From NCBI GenBank assembly GCA_949316235.1, contig OX438741.1, forward strand, positions 38,602,962 through 38,666,961: a stretch of DNA of 64,000 nucleotides, given 5' to 3'. The position numbers and the translations under genes are program-made. The notes under the pieces are model-generated. The model ran no database searches, was not told the DNA's origin, and saw only the letters and a program-made list of their open reading frames with translations. Below are positions 51,805 to 62,557 of this stretch, piece after piece (the stretch's first letter is position 1; each line of letters opens with the position of its first letter). This DNA is from Oegoconia quadripuncta (Eukaryota; Arthropoda; Insecta; Lepidoptera; Autostichidae).

Positions 51805-52134
51805 CTTTTTTTTATGCACAACGGGTTCGTACTTGACCTCAATCACACCTGATGTTAAGTGAAGATGAGGTCGAAGGTGGATGCGTACTGACCCGGAAAG
51901 CCCAACACATTTGGGGGACTGGCTCTCTTATCTCTGACAACCGGAACACAACAATGCTATTAACATTGCTACTTGGCGGCAGATTTAGATAAGATGGTGG
52001 TAGCTAGTCAGGCGGACATTTAAAATACCCTTCCAACAACCAAACCGAGTACTTAAATATGTACTCCGCTGGGATCGAACCCGCGACCTCCGAATCGTAA
52101 AACCAATGTTGTTTACATTGAGCTACGGAAGCGG
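51805..52134 (-). mobile_element. SINE A, full length
   Basis: T run, intact tail block, body, B-box complement GGGATCGAACCCGCG, head ending GAGCTACGGAAGCGG. Confidence 0.88.
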
Positions 52135-52538
52135 AGGGTCTAGGGATCTCTTCTATAAACGGCGCTTAATTTTAATTTTAATAAAAATTGTCTTTTTTTT
52201 CTTTAGACAACAGGTAAGCTTCTAACTGAAAAGGGTTTACTTATACTGATAATAATTATACGTAAGGAAGTTGAAAAACAAAGCCAACTTTGCGGTAAAT
52301 TACTACAAAGAAGCTTGATTGGAAGGCCTGTAATTTCAGGCCCTTGATTGCATAATAAGTAAAGTTTACCCCTCTATATGAGGTAAGTAAATTACCTTAG
52401 GGGAAATAACATGGAAACAGACGAGAAAGGTTGCCTCATTTGGATTTTGGATGGTGAGAAGGTAATAGTGATCATCTGATCACATGAGACTTTGAAAGAT
52501 TAACGGATAGAAGGGACACTTTACACGATCATTGCTAC
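52135..52538. other. No recognised gene
   Basis: Unassigned AT-rich text. Confidence 0.35.
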
Positions 52539-52798
52539 GACGACCTGTTTGGTGTAGTGGTTAGAAACTTTGCTACTATACCAAATGGTCGCGGGTTCGA
52601 ATCCCGCTAGGGGCATATGTTTGTATGATGAATACAGACATGTGTTCCCGAGTTATGGATGTTTTTCATTTATACATGTATTTACTTAAAAAAAATGTAT
52701 TTATGTAGTTTATCAACCATCTGGTATCCATAACACAAGCCTAGATGCTTACTGTGGACCTAGATGGCGCTGTGTGTTTGTGCAAAGACATTTATTTG
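52539..52798 (+). mobile_element. SINE B, full length
   Basis: Head GACGACCTGTTTGGTGTAGT, B box GGTTCGAATCCCGCT, oligo-A centre, TAGATGGCGCTGTGTG, short ATTTATT tail. Confidence 0.88.
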
Positions 52799-52805
52799 AC
52801 AGTTA

Positions 52806-53090
52806 TTGCTACGGTTGTCTGGTAGAAATTAATAGCGTTAAGACCGCCTGGTCGTACATTTTTAAAGTTATATTTATCAAGTGTTTTCGTAAATTTTGTG
52901 CAATAAAGAGTAATTCTCCCAAAGATCTCCACAACGATCGGTCCTGCACTGCCCGTATACAGCGGCTTCCCAAGATCTTTACCAAATCGTCGGTCCATAT
53001 CGATCTTTGGGGGAGGCCTTTGTCCAACAGTAGACGTCTTTCGACTGATATGATGATGATGAGGGTGTACTTGATTGATTAGTTTTCGAT
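52806..53090 (+). mobile_element. LINE-H 3' end interrupted by an RTE-like piece
   Basis: GGTTGTCTGGTAGAAATT, AAGACCGCCTGG and TGTGCAATAAAGAG lie left of the insertion; GTGTACTTGATTGATT lies to the right (53065-53080). The stem-loop is broken here by a small deletion. Confidence 0.75.
52916..53064 (+). mobile_element. RTE-like LINE 3' end with twin-priming inversion
   Basis: The right part (53003-53062: ATCTTTGGGGGAGGCC, GACGTCTTTCGACTGATA, GATGATGATGA) is the plus-strand 3' end. The left part (52918-52996: CCCAAAGATCTCCACAACGA onward) is the immediately upstream coding end, inverted. The two share only GATCTTTGGG at the breakpoint. Confidence 0.8.
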
Positions 53091-53269
53091 CAATCTTTTA
53101 TCAATTACCATGGTGACTTGCACCCGAGTAGCCTAAAAAAAGTTATTTAGATAATATTTATAATTAGCTCTTACGTTTCTCGAGTGCAGGTCTGAGCGAT
53201 TAGATTTAATCTGTATTTAAAAAGAAGTCTTAATTTATCCACTGGACGGAATAAACCCTCTTAACTTGC

Positions 53270-53576
53270 AACCGCCTCCGTGGCTCAATGTAAACAACAT
53301 TGGGTTTACGATTCGGAGGCCGCGGGTTCGATCCCCAGCGGGGTACGTGTTTAAGTACTCGGTTTGGTTGGTGGTAGGGCATTTTAAATGTCCGCCTGGC
53401 TAGCTACCATCATCTTATCTAAATCAGCCAGCAATGTTAATAGCATTATTGTGTTCCGGTTGTCAAAGATAAGATAGCCATTTCCGGGTCAGTACGCTTC
53501 CACCTTCGACCTCATCTTCACTTAACATCAAGTGTGATTGAGGCCAAGTACCAACCCGTCGTGCATAAAAAAAAAG
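53270..53576 (+). mobile_element. SINE A with perfect target-site duplication
   Basis: Head ACCGCCTCCGTGGCTCAATG, B box GGTTCGATCCCCAGCGGGG, body with a 30 bp loss before TTTCCGGGTCAG, tail and A run. GGAATAAACCCTCTT occurs at 53248-53262 and 53579-53593. Confidence 0.92.
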
Positions 53577-54552
53577 ATGGAATAAACCCTCTTCAGAAGT
53601 CGTTCCAGATTTTAATCTTAAATAATGAAAATTTAGAAAATCCCTGAAGAAGTATAATATCATCAAAATATGCCAAAAAAACTCTGTTAAATGCTAAATA
53701 TAACGGCTAAACCGATTTTCATTAAATATGGCTAGTAACCTGTCGCCTCGTCTAAGCTTTAAATAAAACCCTATTCAAATCGGACCAGGCAGTACTGAGA
53801 TACATCCGGACAAAGATTGAACCTATTGGACTTAGGCCTGTATTAATAAACCAATCTCAATACATGTCTTGAGGCAGTATCACCCGAGATGCGTCTTAAG
53901 AAGTTGACGCTATCTCAAGCTATTTAAAAAAAAAACACTGATAGGTTTTTATATTTTTCGGTACGGAACCCTACATATGAGCAAGACATAATGGCCACCA
54001 GCATTTTTTCCAACGGGCAATGAAGCCCAGTCGCCGACAGCGTCGCTCGGCCCGGGGCGATTATGTATAATTTATGTACATAATTTGTTGAGCCAACCAC
54101 CGCCTGTTTTTACTCAGCCCCCTTGTAATTAATTTCACCCAGATCTAGCCAAAAATCTGATGAATTTGTATACATTTTATAACGGGAAGATTGGCAGTTG
54201 ATTTTGAGAGGAAGTATTTTATCCTTCCTTTGATATAAAGCCTTTTCCTAAGTGGAAAATGTAATAACGTTATGTTCTACTTCCTTATTACTTCTGTTTT
54301 CCTTGGATTTTAACCCTTAACACAAAAAGGATACATGATAAATCATCTGTTGAATGTAAATTTGAATCTATTGCTAAGAAATATCTCAATCTTTTGTAAG
54401 CTAATTCGCAAATTTATTTACTTATTTATTCCAATCTACCGACAGTGTATCTGTATCTATTTGAGTACCTATACTGCATTTGAATACACATATACCTACG
54501 TGACATTATTCACTGACGCGCACAGTAAAATATGCTTGTCTGGTTGTTCTCT
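53577..54552. other. No recognised gene; half of a small TIR element
   Basis: 53828-53925 (AGGCCTGTATTAATAAACCA, AAGTTGACGC, TCTCAAG) is half of the GGCCCGTATTA-type element. A frame at 54335-54586 has no recognised motif. Confidence 0.4.
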
Positions 54553-54781
54553 TTTGTACCAGTGTCTCCTCGTGGGTAATAGCTGAAAATCAGTGTTTTG
54601 CTCTCTGAGCAATGATATACACTGAGCTATGACCCATTTGTACGGCTATAGCACACACATAATCTAGTGTATCCTGATGTTACTTTTATGAATTGTTATA
54701 AAATATGTTTATCCAATTGCTTTGGAACTTATGGTACGTGTGTGACTGGAGATACAAGTAAACGATTTATCTATCTATCTA
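54553..54781 (+). mobile_element. Family E retroposon 3' end, CTAT tail
   Basis: GGGTAATAGCTGAAAATCAG, CACTGAGCTATGACCC, GGCTATAGCACACACATAA and CTAT repeats at 54765-54781. Parallel to 10715-10978 and 43197-43394. Confidence 0.65.
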
Positions 54782-54977
54782 TAAATAAATAATAAATAAA
54801 TAAATATCTTTGCACATACACAAGCGCTATCTAGTTCCACACTAAGCAACTAGGCTTGTATTATGAATCCCAGATGGTTGATAAACTACAAAAATACATT
54901 CTTTTTTGTTAATAAATACATATATAAATGAAAAACGTCCATAACCCGGGAACACATGTCTGTATTCATCATACAAG
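54782..54977 (-). mobile_element. SINE B, head truncated
   Basis: AATA tail, GCGCTATCTAGTTCCACACT, body and ATTCATCATACAAGCAA; the tRNA-like head is absent. Confidence 0.75.
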
Positions 54978-55679
54978 CAACATCATATACAACCAATAGG
55001 GCATTGCATTTATCTGTCAGTCGTTATGTCCAAGCTCCTACCGCTTCGGAAAGGGAAATCATCTGTGGGAAAAGAAGCGGCGCAAGAAACCCACAGGATC
55101 ATTGTGTTGTTCTTTTTATCCGACTGCCCAAAAAAAGAGGGTAATGTTTTTTGAATGTATATTTAATTATTAGTATGACTATCTCTGGCACACAGGCATG
55201 TGTGTCTGTATGTGGCATTGTATCACCAAAACAAGTGAACCAGTATTTAATTTTGCGAAAGCTGGTGGTTGAGAGGTCAAATCTGCTGTCAAAATTTAAA
55301 ACATCTGTCTTGAAGGCAATCTCCGAATACTTTATATTGGTACCTATTATTGACGTTTTTTTTAATAATAATTTATAAATTTAACTTAATTATTCGGATA
55401 CACAAACAGACATTGAAGTAAACAATAAAAAAAATACTGTACCTATCATGTAAAATTATGAAATAATGTAATTTTTACATGCGCAACTAATAATAAGAAA
55501 AAATTAAAAAAAAAAACTTGCGCTGAAACTGCAATGGGACCAATTTGACGATATCCCCTTTCAGTGAGACAAAATGAATCACGCGAATCAACCAACAAAT
55601 CTCGGAGATATCATAAAAACATACAAACGTACAAAAAAGAATTGAGAACCTCCTACTTTTTGAAGCCGGCTATTTTTTT
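54978..55679. other. No recognised gene
   Basis: 55117-55155 (CCGACTGCCCAAAAAAAGAG, GGTAATGTTTTTTG) is the short dispersed repeat also at 11578-11625. The rest is unassigned. Confidence 0.35.
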
Positions 55680-55802
55680 TTTTTGTTTAACTGGATATGC
55701 GTTTGACCACAATCTCACCTGATGGGAAGTGACGATGTAGCCGCAGTTGAAGCACACGATCTCAGTAGATACCTATTCACCCTGCTCTTGAAGATCCCAA
55801 GA
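55680..55802 (-). mobile_element. LINE-2 3' fragment
   Basis: The complement ends CTTCCCATCAGGTGAGATTG and GGTCAAACGCATATCCAGTT, preceded by CTTGGGATCTTCAAGAGCAG. A run (T run at 55676-55684) at the tip. Only about 120 bp. Confidence 0.7.
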
Positions 55803-55885
55803 TAAACTTACTCTCGTCTCCGCTTACTTCTAAACCATGCAAAGAATTTATTCCGGAAAATTTATATATATATATAAATTATATT

Positions 55886-56145
55886 GACGACCTGTTTGAT
55901 GTAGTAGTTAGAAACTGTGCTACTATACCAAATGGTCGCGGGTTCGAATCCCGCTAAGGGCATATGTTTGTATGATGAATACGGACATGTGCTCCCGAGT
56001 TGTGGATGTTTTTCATTTATACATGTATTTATTTACAAAAAAAAAATGTATTTGTGTAGTTTATCAACCATCTGCTATCCATAACACAAGCCTAGATGCT
56101 TACTGTGGGCCTAGATGGCGCTGTGTGTTTGTGTAAAGACATTAA
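55886..56145 (+). mobile_element. SINE B, full length
   Basis: Head GACGACCTGTTTGATGTAGT, B box GGTTCGAATCCCGCT, oligo-A centre (56037-56046), TAGATGGCGCTGTGTG. Very similar to 52539-52798. Confidence 0.87.
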
Positions 56146-56570
56146 GACATTATATATTTGTCTGTAGAATATAGAGAATTAACATAACCAATCCCAGGAC
56201 CTTAGAATACTTGCTTAGCAACTGTAGTATATTGACCGAGATGTACGAGTATTGCCAAAGAGGGATCTATTCTATAGATTGCTATGAACAACGGACCGAT
56301 TTGGATGCGGTGCGATATCATTTGCAATTGAAATCAGGCTCGATCGTTCATCGTAGGGATTTAGTTGACGTGTTGTTTATAGCTTTCGTTCGTAAACAGT
56401 TGTTTATGTTAGACAGTTGTTTATGTTAGCCAAAGTGGATTGGTTAAAATGGTCCGCTCGATTACAGCTGTGAGAGATGAAATGAAATATTTATTTGGTA
56501 GATTTTTTTTTAAAGATTTTGCAAGAGGTCCTGCTGTGCTTTCGTAAAAGACTGATTCGCTCAATTGAGC
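56146..56570. other. No recognised gene
   Basis: A short duplication (TTGTTTATGTTAGACAG / CAGTTGTTTATGTTAGC) at 56396-56430. No gene. Confidence 0.35.
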
Positions 56571-56800
56571 TTTCATTCTTCTTCTTCTTTTCGTGTCGAG
56601 GCAAGTTTCAAATTTTATTGGACCAAAACTTAGCCACCGCGTGGCAAGACAATACGTGATCCATTGTCTGTGGGGAAACTCCGCACTCGCATCGATCACT
56701 CCCGCCATCGGAGAAGCCCCACCTGCACAGATTATCTTTGCTGCGGCCAACCTGAGTTCGAAGCCGATTTAAGGATTTCCATGTTGGCCATGGCAAACCG
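56571..56800 (-). pseudogene. LINE polymerase C-terminal fragment with GAA-type tail
   Basis: The minus strand reads MPWPTWKSLNRLRTQVGRSK, DNLCRWGF, then CECGVSPQTMDHVLSCHAVA. The LNRLR-G-G-- ... C-CG---QTM-H-L-C pattern is the usual end of an insect LINE polymerase. A short GAA repeat (TTCTTCTTCTT at 56577-56588) is its tail. Dead 5'-truncated piece. Confidence 0.75.
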
Positions 56801-57499
56801 TGTCCAGGAGGAAGGAGGAGGAGCTTTCATTTATTCGGCTTAACTGCAAATCGTGGTATCGCATGCCTCTGTCGATCGTTCTTCTTGACCCATGTCCGTC
56901 CATTAATTTACTCCATCATGCAAAACCCACCACCATCACACACTCACTGTCACACACACTAACTCTTACACACACATACACTCACAACACACATATTTTG
57001 TACATATTTATAGATCTATAATTTTGACATTTTCATTTGGCTTATTTCACTTTCAATACTACGTAATTTAGACATATTAACATAACGACTCGTATATCAC
57101 TAAGGATTTGATTTGTTTTTATTGATATTTGTATAATAATATTATTAATTAATAATGTAATAGTCCCAATTTTATTGTAATTTAATTAAAACATTACCCA
57201 TTCAATTTAACATAATAAGAACTATATAATAAATATATAACTATATAAATAATTGTCAGTAACATAATAAGAACTTTAATTGGCATAAGTTTGGTATTAG
57301 TTTTCTGTATAAGAATTTGTAATAATGCTGTTGATTCTATGTAAATAAATAAAATAGAAATAAATAAAAAATAAATCGGTGAAACATACATATATGTTAT
57401 TTTTAAAGTTCCTTCGGCGACCCGAGCTATCGCTAAAACAAGTGGTCGCTTGAAAAATGTTTCTTTCTACCTTTTAACGACGAATAGTGATTTCTATGT
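56801..57499. other. No recognised gene; CA-rich and AT-rich text
   Basis: 56935-56996 is rich in CACAC and ACTCA runs. 57120-57400 is very AT-rich. No frame shows a domain. Confidence 0.4.
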
Positions 57500-57575
57500 A
57501 TAATGTGACGTTTTCAAGTGATAATTTTTATCCTACGAAATTTATATATATTTTTTTTTTTGATTTTGAATTGTA
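57500..57575 (+). mobile_element. LINE G3 3' tip
   Basis: GTGACGTTTTCAAGTGATAA, TTTTTATCCTACGAAAT and a TTTTGATTTTGAA tail, as at 5690-5766. Confidence 0.65.
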
Positions 57576-57849
57576 TCGTCAAGGATAATTCTGTATAGTA
57601 TAGTACGGGACTCGACGATTAGTTACTGTTAGAGTAATGTGTATTTTAGGTTAGCCAATCCATTGTCTCCAAAAAGGCAAGTACTCATAAACTAAGTACA
57701 TAGATAATTATATGTAGGTATATAGATGATTCAATGAAATGAAATTATTTATTAAGCTATAGTGTTAAAATAAATTTAACTTTAATGCAATGCCATTTTG
57801 TTTTTACTCCACTGCCCAAGGAAGGAGGGTAATCCCAATATATATATAT
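57576..57849. other. Unassigned linker
   Basis: CACTGCCCAAGGAAGGAGGG at 57810-57829 belongs to the short dispersed repeat of 11578 and 55117. Confidence 0.35.
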
Positions 57850-58375
57850 GACAGTATAATGTATGTACGCAAAAATATACGCCTATTTCGTAAACATTCT
57901 GATAATCATAATTTGAATACTAGAAACAAAAATAAAATTGAAATTCCACAATTTAGACTTAGCAAGGTTAGCACATCCTTTGTGGGACACAGCATACGCT
58001 TTTACAATAAAATACCAGAACATGTATTGAGTTTAACAGAGCAGAAATTTAAACGCCACATTAAAGAAACTCTGTGTAAGAAGGGTTATTACAGGATAGA
58101 TGATTATTTAGGCGATAAGGAGGTCTGGTGTTAGCTGGTCGTTATGTTAATATTGCTATTGTTTTGTAATATGTAATATAAAATGTAATATTATTGTAAA
58201 GATGGAAACTAATTGAAAAGATGTGTTGTTGCGGAGTTTCTTGTCGCTTCTTCTCCCTAACCATAAAACCTTGTGAAGCGATGTAGTTTAAAAAAAAAAT
58301 ATATATTGACTTTCAATAAGTGATATTTTTGTATCCTACATTGAATAAAATATTTTTGATTTTGATTTTGAATGT
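57850..58375 (+). pseudogene. LINE G3-like (second subfamily), 3' fragment
   Basis: The frame through 58134 reads MYVRKNIRLFRKHSDNHNLN, TRNKNKIEIPQFRLSKVSTS, RFYNKIPEHVLSLTEQKF and GYYRIDDYLGDKEVWC, a diverged relative of the C-terminus at 3633-3908. The 3' UTR includes TCTTGTCGCTTCTTCTCC and ends with TTTTGATTTTGATTTTG (58352-58370). 5'-truncated. Confidence 0.78.
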
Positions 58376-58644
58376 TTTTAACCCTTTAAAATTGTGTTTG
58401 ATCGCGTATATGTGTGCGTCACTGTCAAACACATAACACCCGTCGTTTTTCGTCGGGTGTTAAAATAAGTCAAAGTGGAAAATAGCGTTTACTTGTATCA
58501 CTCCCACGCGATAAATCCCAATGCTCCGTGATGCGCTTACTTATTCTACGCTGCTCGTCTATAATTCTGCTCTTATCCTAAACGCCTTGAATGCCAAATG
58601 TCTCTTCGACAATAATATAGTGGCACTCACCTCTAGCCCTGTAT
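58376..58644. other. Unassigned linker
   Basis: ACACATAACACCCGTCGTTT (58428-58447) repeats text from 49508-49527. No gene. Confidence 0.35.
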
Positions 58645-58855
58645 CGATCAGATAACGATCTAAAGCGTGTTAGACAAGTATTCCAATAGACACGTTCAGT
58701 CCTTAAACAATGCCGCTCAAAGACTGATGTGATTGAATATCTTTCGCCAAGTCGCCTTGTTCGGGATGATTCGACTATTGCCTAAAGCGTGTTACACAAG
58801 TATTCCAGTCGGCATGTTCAGTTTTCAATGACAATGCCGCTTGAATAGACTGATG

Positions 58856-59145
58856 TCAAATCAAATCAAATAAAAAAATGCTTTATTTTGTAGGTACACA
58901 AGGGTACACTTAAAATAGTCAGATTTTAAATTTTTTAAGCTACTGCTTGTTCAAAAGCCAATTTTCTTGCTCTTTTTTTTAAAAAAAAAGGTTTATGTTA
59001 CAAAATTATTAATTATTATTTTATATTATAATATTTCATTATTAATTGTGAAATAGCCTGGTTACGCGAACGGGCTGTTTATGTCCAGGAATGTTTATCA
59101 TCTGAATAATCTGATATTTTATAATATGCTTTCTTAATAAGTTTA
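58856..59145 (-). mobile_element. LINE G3-type 3' fragment inside the satellite
   Basis: Tail CAAATCAAATCAAAT (TTTGAT on the minus strand), ATGCTTTATTTTGTAGGTAC, and the coding end AYYKISDYSDDKHSWT in the minus frame near 59083-59130. It splits a unit after ACTGATGT. Confidence 0.75.
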
Positions 59146-59287
59146 AACATCTTCTGCCAAGTGTCATTTTGTTCGGGATGATTCGACTTTTGCTTAAAGC
59201 GACAAGTATTCCAGTCGGCCCTTTCAGTTCCCAAATGACAATGCTGCTTGAATAGACTGATGTGATTAAACATCTTCCGTCAAGTGT

Positions 59288-59570
59288 TTAAAATTCCATC
59301 CACATCCACACACGTGAGTGGAAGTCTACCACTGTACGTTTCTCAAGAAACTTCCTACCACGTACGACCACCCTGTGGAACGGACTTCCTGCAGCGGTAT
59401 TCCCGAACGAGTACGACATTGGAACCTTCAAGAAACGAGACTACACCTTCCTCAAAGGCCGGCAACGCATCTGTGACCCTTTTGGTGTTGCGGGTGTCCA
59501 TGGGCGGCGGTGATTGCTTTCCATCAGGTGACCGGCTTGCGCGTTTGCCGCCCTCTTATTTAAAAAAAAA
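59288..59570 (+). pseudogene. LINE F1, 3' end inside the satellite
   Basis: Reads [20 protein letters not shown] module with small changes, then [18 protein letters not shown] text and an A tail (59562-59570). AAGTGT is present on both sides (59282-59287 and 59569-59574), a probable target-site duplication. Confidence 0.8.
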
Positions 59571-59835
59571 GTGTCATCTTGTTCGGGATGATTCGACTTT
59601 TTCTTAAAGCGTGTTACACAAGTATTCCAATCGGCACTTTCAGTTCCCAAATGACAATGCCGCTTGAATAGACTGATGTGATTAAACATCTTCCGCCAAG
59701 TGTCATCTTGTTCGGGATGATTCGACTTTATTCAGCGTTTTCCACAAGTATTCCAGTCGGCATGTTCAGTTCCTAACAATACCGTGGACTGATGTGATTG
59801 AATATCTTTCGCCAAGTCGCCTTGCTCCGGATGAT

Positions 59836-59985
59836 TCGACTTTTATCAGTGAGCGAGATAACCTAGGTCCGCTTCATACACACCATACGACACGAAGGAA
59901 TCGGGGATTGTTGCTTATCGTGTTGTGCTTAGCTTAACTGGTGATTTTCCTTCTTCTGCATGTTTTTGTGTGGGAGGGTAGGGGA
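59836..59985. other. Unassigned linker
   Basis: Nothing recognised. Confidence 0.3.
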
Positions 59986-60473
59986 TTTTTTTTATACAAA
60001 ACGGTTTGGTTCTTGACCTCAATCACACCTGACGTTAAGTGAAGATGAGGTCGAAGGTGGAAGCGTACTGACCCGGGGCTCTACCGCCTAACTCAAAGCT
60101 ATAGCTAGAGCGATAGCAAAGTACTGTCCGTGTTTTGTCATTGTGTTACGATATGACAAGGACGGACAGTGCATTGACGTCATAAACGATAGCAATTTCC
60201 AAAGCAATTGAGTTAGGCGGTCGGGGGGCCGGAAACCCCAGCACATTTGGGGGACTGGCTATCCTATCTCTGACAACCGGAACACAACAATGCTATAAAC
60301 ATTGCTAATTGGCGGCAGATTTAGATAAGATGGTGGTAGCTAGCCAGGCGGACATTTAAAATGCCCTACCACCAACCAAACCGAGTACTTAAACATGTAC
60401 CCCGCTGGGGAACGAACCCGCGACCTCCAAATCGTAGACCCAATGTTATTTATATTGAGCCACGGAGACGGTT
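59986..60473 (-). mobile_element. SINE A split by a foldback MITE
   Basis: Tail part 59986-60076 ends at GTACTGACCCGG and the rest resumes CCGGAAACCCCAGCACATTT at 60229. Head ends GAGCCACGGAGACGGTT. Apart from the insertion the copy is full length. Confidence 0.88.
60077..60228. mobile_element. Foldback MITE, 152 bp, inside SINE A
   Basis: ACCGCCTAACTCAA at the left and TTGAGTTAGGCGGT at the right are inverted, and similarity continues inward (GCGATAGCAAAGTACTGTCC against the complement of GGACAGTGCATTGACG). The SINE motif CCGG is duplicated at the borders (60073-60076 and 60229-60232). No coding capacity. Confidence 0.85.
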
Positions 60474-60744
60474 GATGCTACTACCTGTACATTGTAAAGA
60501 CGTCGATCGACTGCGCATTATAGGCGGTGTGCCGTATAGGCACCATTTTATAGTTATACTGTATACTTTTGTATTTTTATTACCTTTTGCCTGTCTTTTT
60601 GACTAATTAGTTTATTGTTTTTTTTATTTTCGTCTCGCTATGTTATAGTATATTAAAATATTATTTTCACCGCCCTAAGAACCTATCTAATTTACAGTCC
60701 ATAAAATCACAGGCGGAATACGTATATACAAGGTATTTATCATT
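60474..60744. other. Unassigned linker
   Basis: Nothing recognised. Confidence 0.3.
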
Positions 60745-61015
60745 ATGCTTCAGCTTCCCTGAACGTCTGCAACGCTATCGAACGACGTTCTGTCATAATG
60801 TCGAGGGTGTCTCTCTCGAGTTTTGAGGTCTATCCTCACGGCAAGATCTAAAGAATTTAAACCCAATCGAATGTACGGCTTTAACCAATCGGTCATTTAT
60901 CTCGTCCACCGAAACGCAGTTCTCCAAGCAATCGACGCAATTTGACAATTCCAGTTGAAAGCTTTCGAGATTCTGGCACAAGATGGTCGGACTGTAGACC
61001 TCATACATTTCGACT
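60745..61015 (-). pseudogene. RTE-like LINE, linker between endonuclease and polymerase
   Basis: The minus strand reads ESFQLELSNCVDCLENCVSV, DEINDRLVKAVHSIGFKFFR, then after a one-base frame change DTLDIMTERRSIALQTFREA. The order (F---L-N-F--L ... IN-RL--A----G ... LDLM--RR) fits the stretch after the endonuclease of RTE-type LINEs. No catalytic motif is included. The identification is moderate. Confidence 0.55.
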
Positions 61016-61039
61016 TTACATTGATATTCAATTTATAAT

Positions 61040-61548
61040 TATAATAATAATAAATAATAATAATAATAAATATGTTTGCACATACATACAGCGCCATCTA
61101 GTTCCACACTAAGCAACTAGGCTTGTATTATAGATACCAGATGGTTGATAAACTACACTAATACTTTTTGTAAATAAATACACATACTCGTATAAATTAA
61201 AAACATTCATAACTAGGGAACACGTGTCTGTATTCGTCATACAAACATATGTATGTTATATTTCATATTTGTATGTATTGAAATATGTACTTATTTATGT
61301 ATTTATGTACTTATTAGTATGTAGTTATATTTATATTCTGTTAGGTTTTTTTATCTATCATATTTATTTATTTCTTTAGATTTCCATTGTGCACGTCTTA
61401 TCTGCCTCTTCCAGTCATATCTCTCTTTCGTAGGTCTGATGGAAGAAATTTCATCGTAGAAATAAGCAGAACATTCATAGCGGGATTCGAACCCGCGACC
61501 TTTTGGTATAGCAGTAGAATTTCTAACCACTACACCAAACAGGTCGTC
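61040..61548 (-). mobile_element. SINE B split by a 227 bp insertion
   Basis: 3' part 61040-61251 (AATAATAAT tail, GCGCCATCTAGTTCCACACT) and head part 61479-61548 (AGCGGGATTCGAACCCGCGA). The eight bases expected between (CCCCT-type) are missing. The interposed 61252-61478 is unassigned. Confidence 0.8.
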
Positions 61549-62008
61549 ACGTCACGTATAATTGACGTTATTTATATGATAAATTCTTATTCATATTTAT
61601 TTGACATATTTCTACAAAATGCGTATCCCAAAAATCGAGGTACCAATACCACCTAAAATGTATCGGTATATCCGTGAAACCACTGTTAAGGCTTGAAATG
61701 GCGAATTCTCGTAGACTGACAATCCAATTTGACCGAAAACGAGACAAAATAAAGATTCTCCCTGACGTTGAAAAGAAAAGAATTAAATCTTGTGACGGGA
61801 ATTTGGTTAGGTTTTATTGGATTCGTTATCAATGAAGCCTTATATAAAAAGGTGTCGGCTCCTAAATTGTGTCAGATAAATGTCCAAAAGACTAATTTGT
61901 AAGGAAACTCGTCAGTATGCAGCAGGAGAATGTCGGAGAGTGAATGATCTTTCCGTGTTTTTGAATTGTTTATTGTAAACAGTTGTGCCTTCGTATCGGT
62001 TCGATAAG
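61549..62008. other. No recognised gene
   Basis: Unassigned. Confidence 0.35.
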
Positions 62009-62070
62009 GCGAGTCGGTGGCTCAGGGGTTAAGATGCGTTCTCCCAATTTGGGAGATCCGAGTTCGATTC

Positions 62071-62302
62071 GATTTCACAACGGATTGATACTTGACCTCA
62101 ATCACACCTGGTGTTAAGTGAAGATGAGGTCGAAAGTGGAAGCGTACTGACCTGACTGACGTGGTAGCTAGCCAGGCGGACATTTAAAATGCCCTACCGG
62201 CAACCAAATAGAGTACTTAAACATTTACCCCGCTGGGGATCGAATCCGCGGCCTCCGAATCGTAAACCCAATGTTGTTTTTATTGAGCCACGGAGGCGGT
62301 TA
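62071..62302 (-). mobile_element. SINE A with internal deletion, inside SINE D
   Basis: Tail block, then a jump from GCGTACTGACC to GGTAGCTAGCCAGGCGG (about 100 bp lost), head ending GAGCCACGGAGGCGGTT. Confidence 0.8.
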
Positions 62303-62480
62303 TTTTAATTTAATTTATGTGCATTTATCCGACTGCTCTTAAATGATGAAGGAAAAGATCATGAGGAAACCTGCATGCCTGAGAAATAATTCTAAGTAAT
62401 ATGAAGTCCCCAACCCGCATTGTGCCATCGTGGAGGAATATGGCCCATACTCACACATTATACGAGGGAAGGCCTATATC

Positions 62481-62557
62481 CCACCTTCGACCTCATCTTC
62501 ACTTAACATCAGGTGTGATTGAGGTCAAGTACCAACCCGTTGTGCATAAAAAAAAAA
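62481..62557 (+). mobile_element. SINE A 3' tail piece inside SINE D
   Basis: CACCTTCGACCTCATCTTCA to TTGTGCATAAAAAAAAAA; only the last 77 bp of SINE A, with A run. It separates GGCCTATATC from GTGGGATGTG. Confidence 0.82.

Larger units (their letters stand above)
58645..59835 (+). repeat. Satellite-like array, unit about 129 bp, with two insertions
   Basis: The phrase GTTCGGGATGATTCGAC recurs at 58759, 59169, 59581 and 59710, and ACAAGTATTCCA with CAATGCCGCTTGAATAGACT recurs in phase. Adjacent intact units are 129 bp apart. The first gap is filled by a LINE G3 piece (58856-59145) and the second by a LINE F1 piece (59288-59570). Confidence 0.85.
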
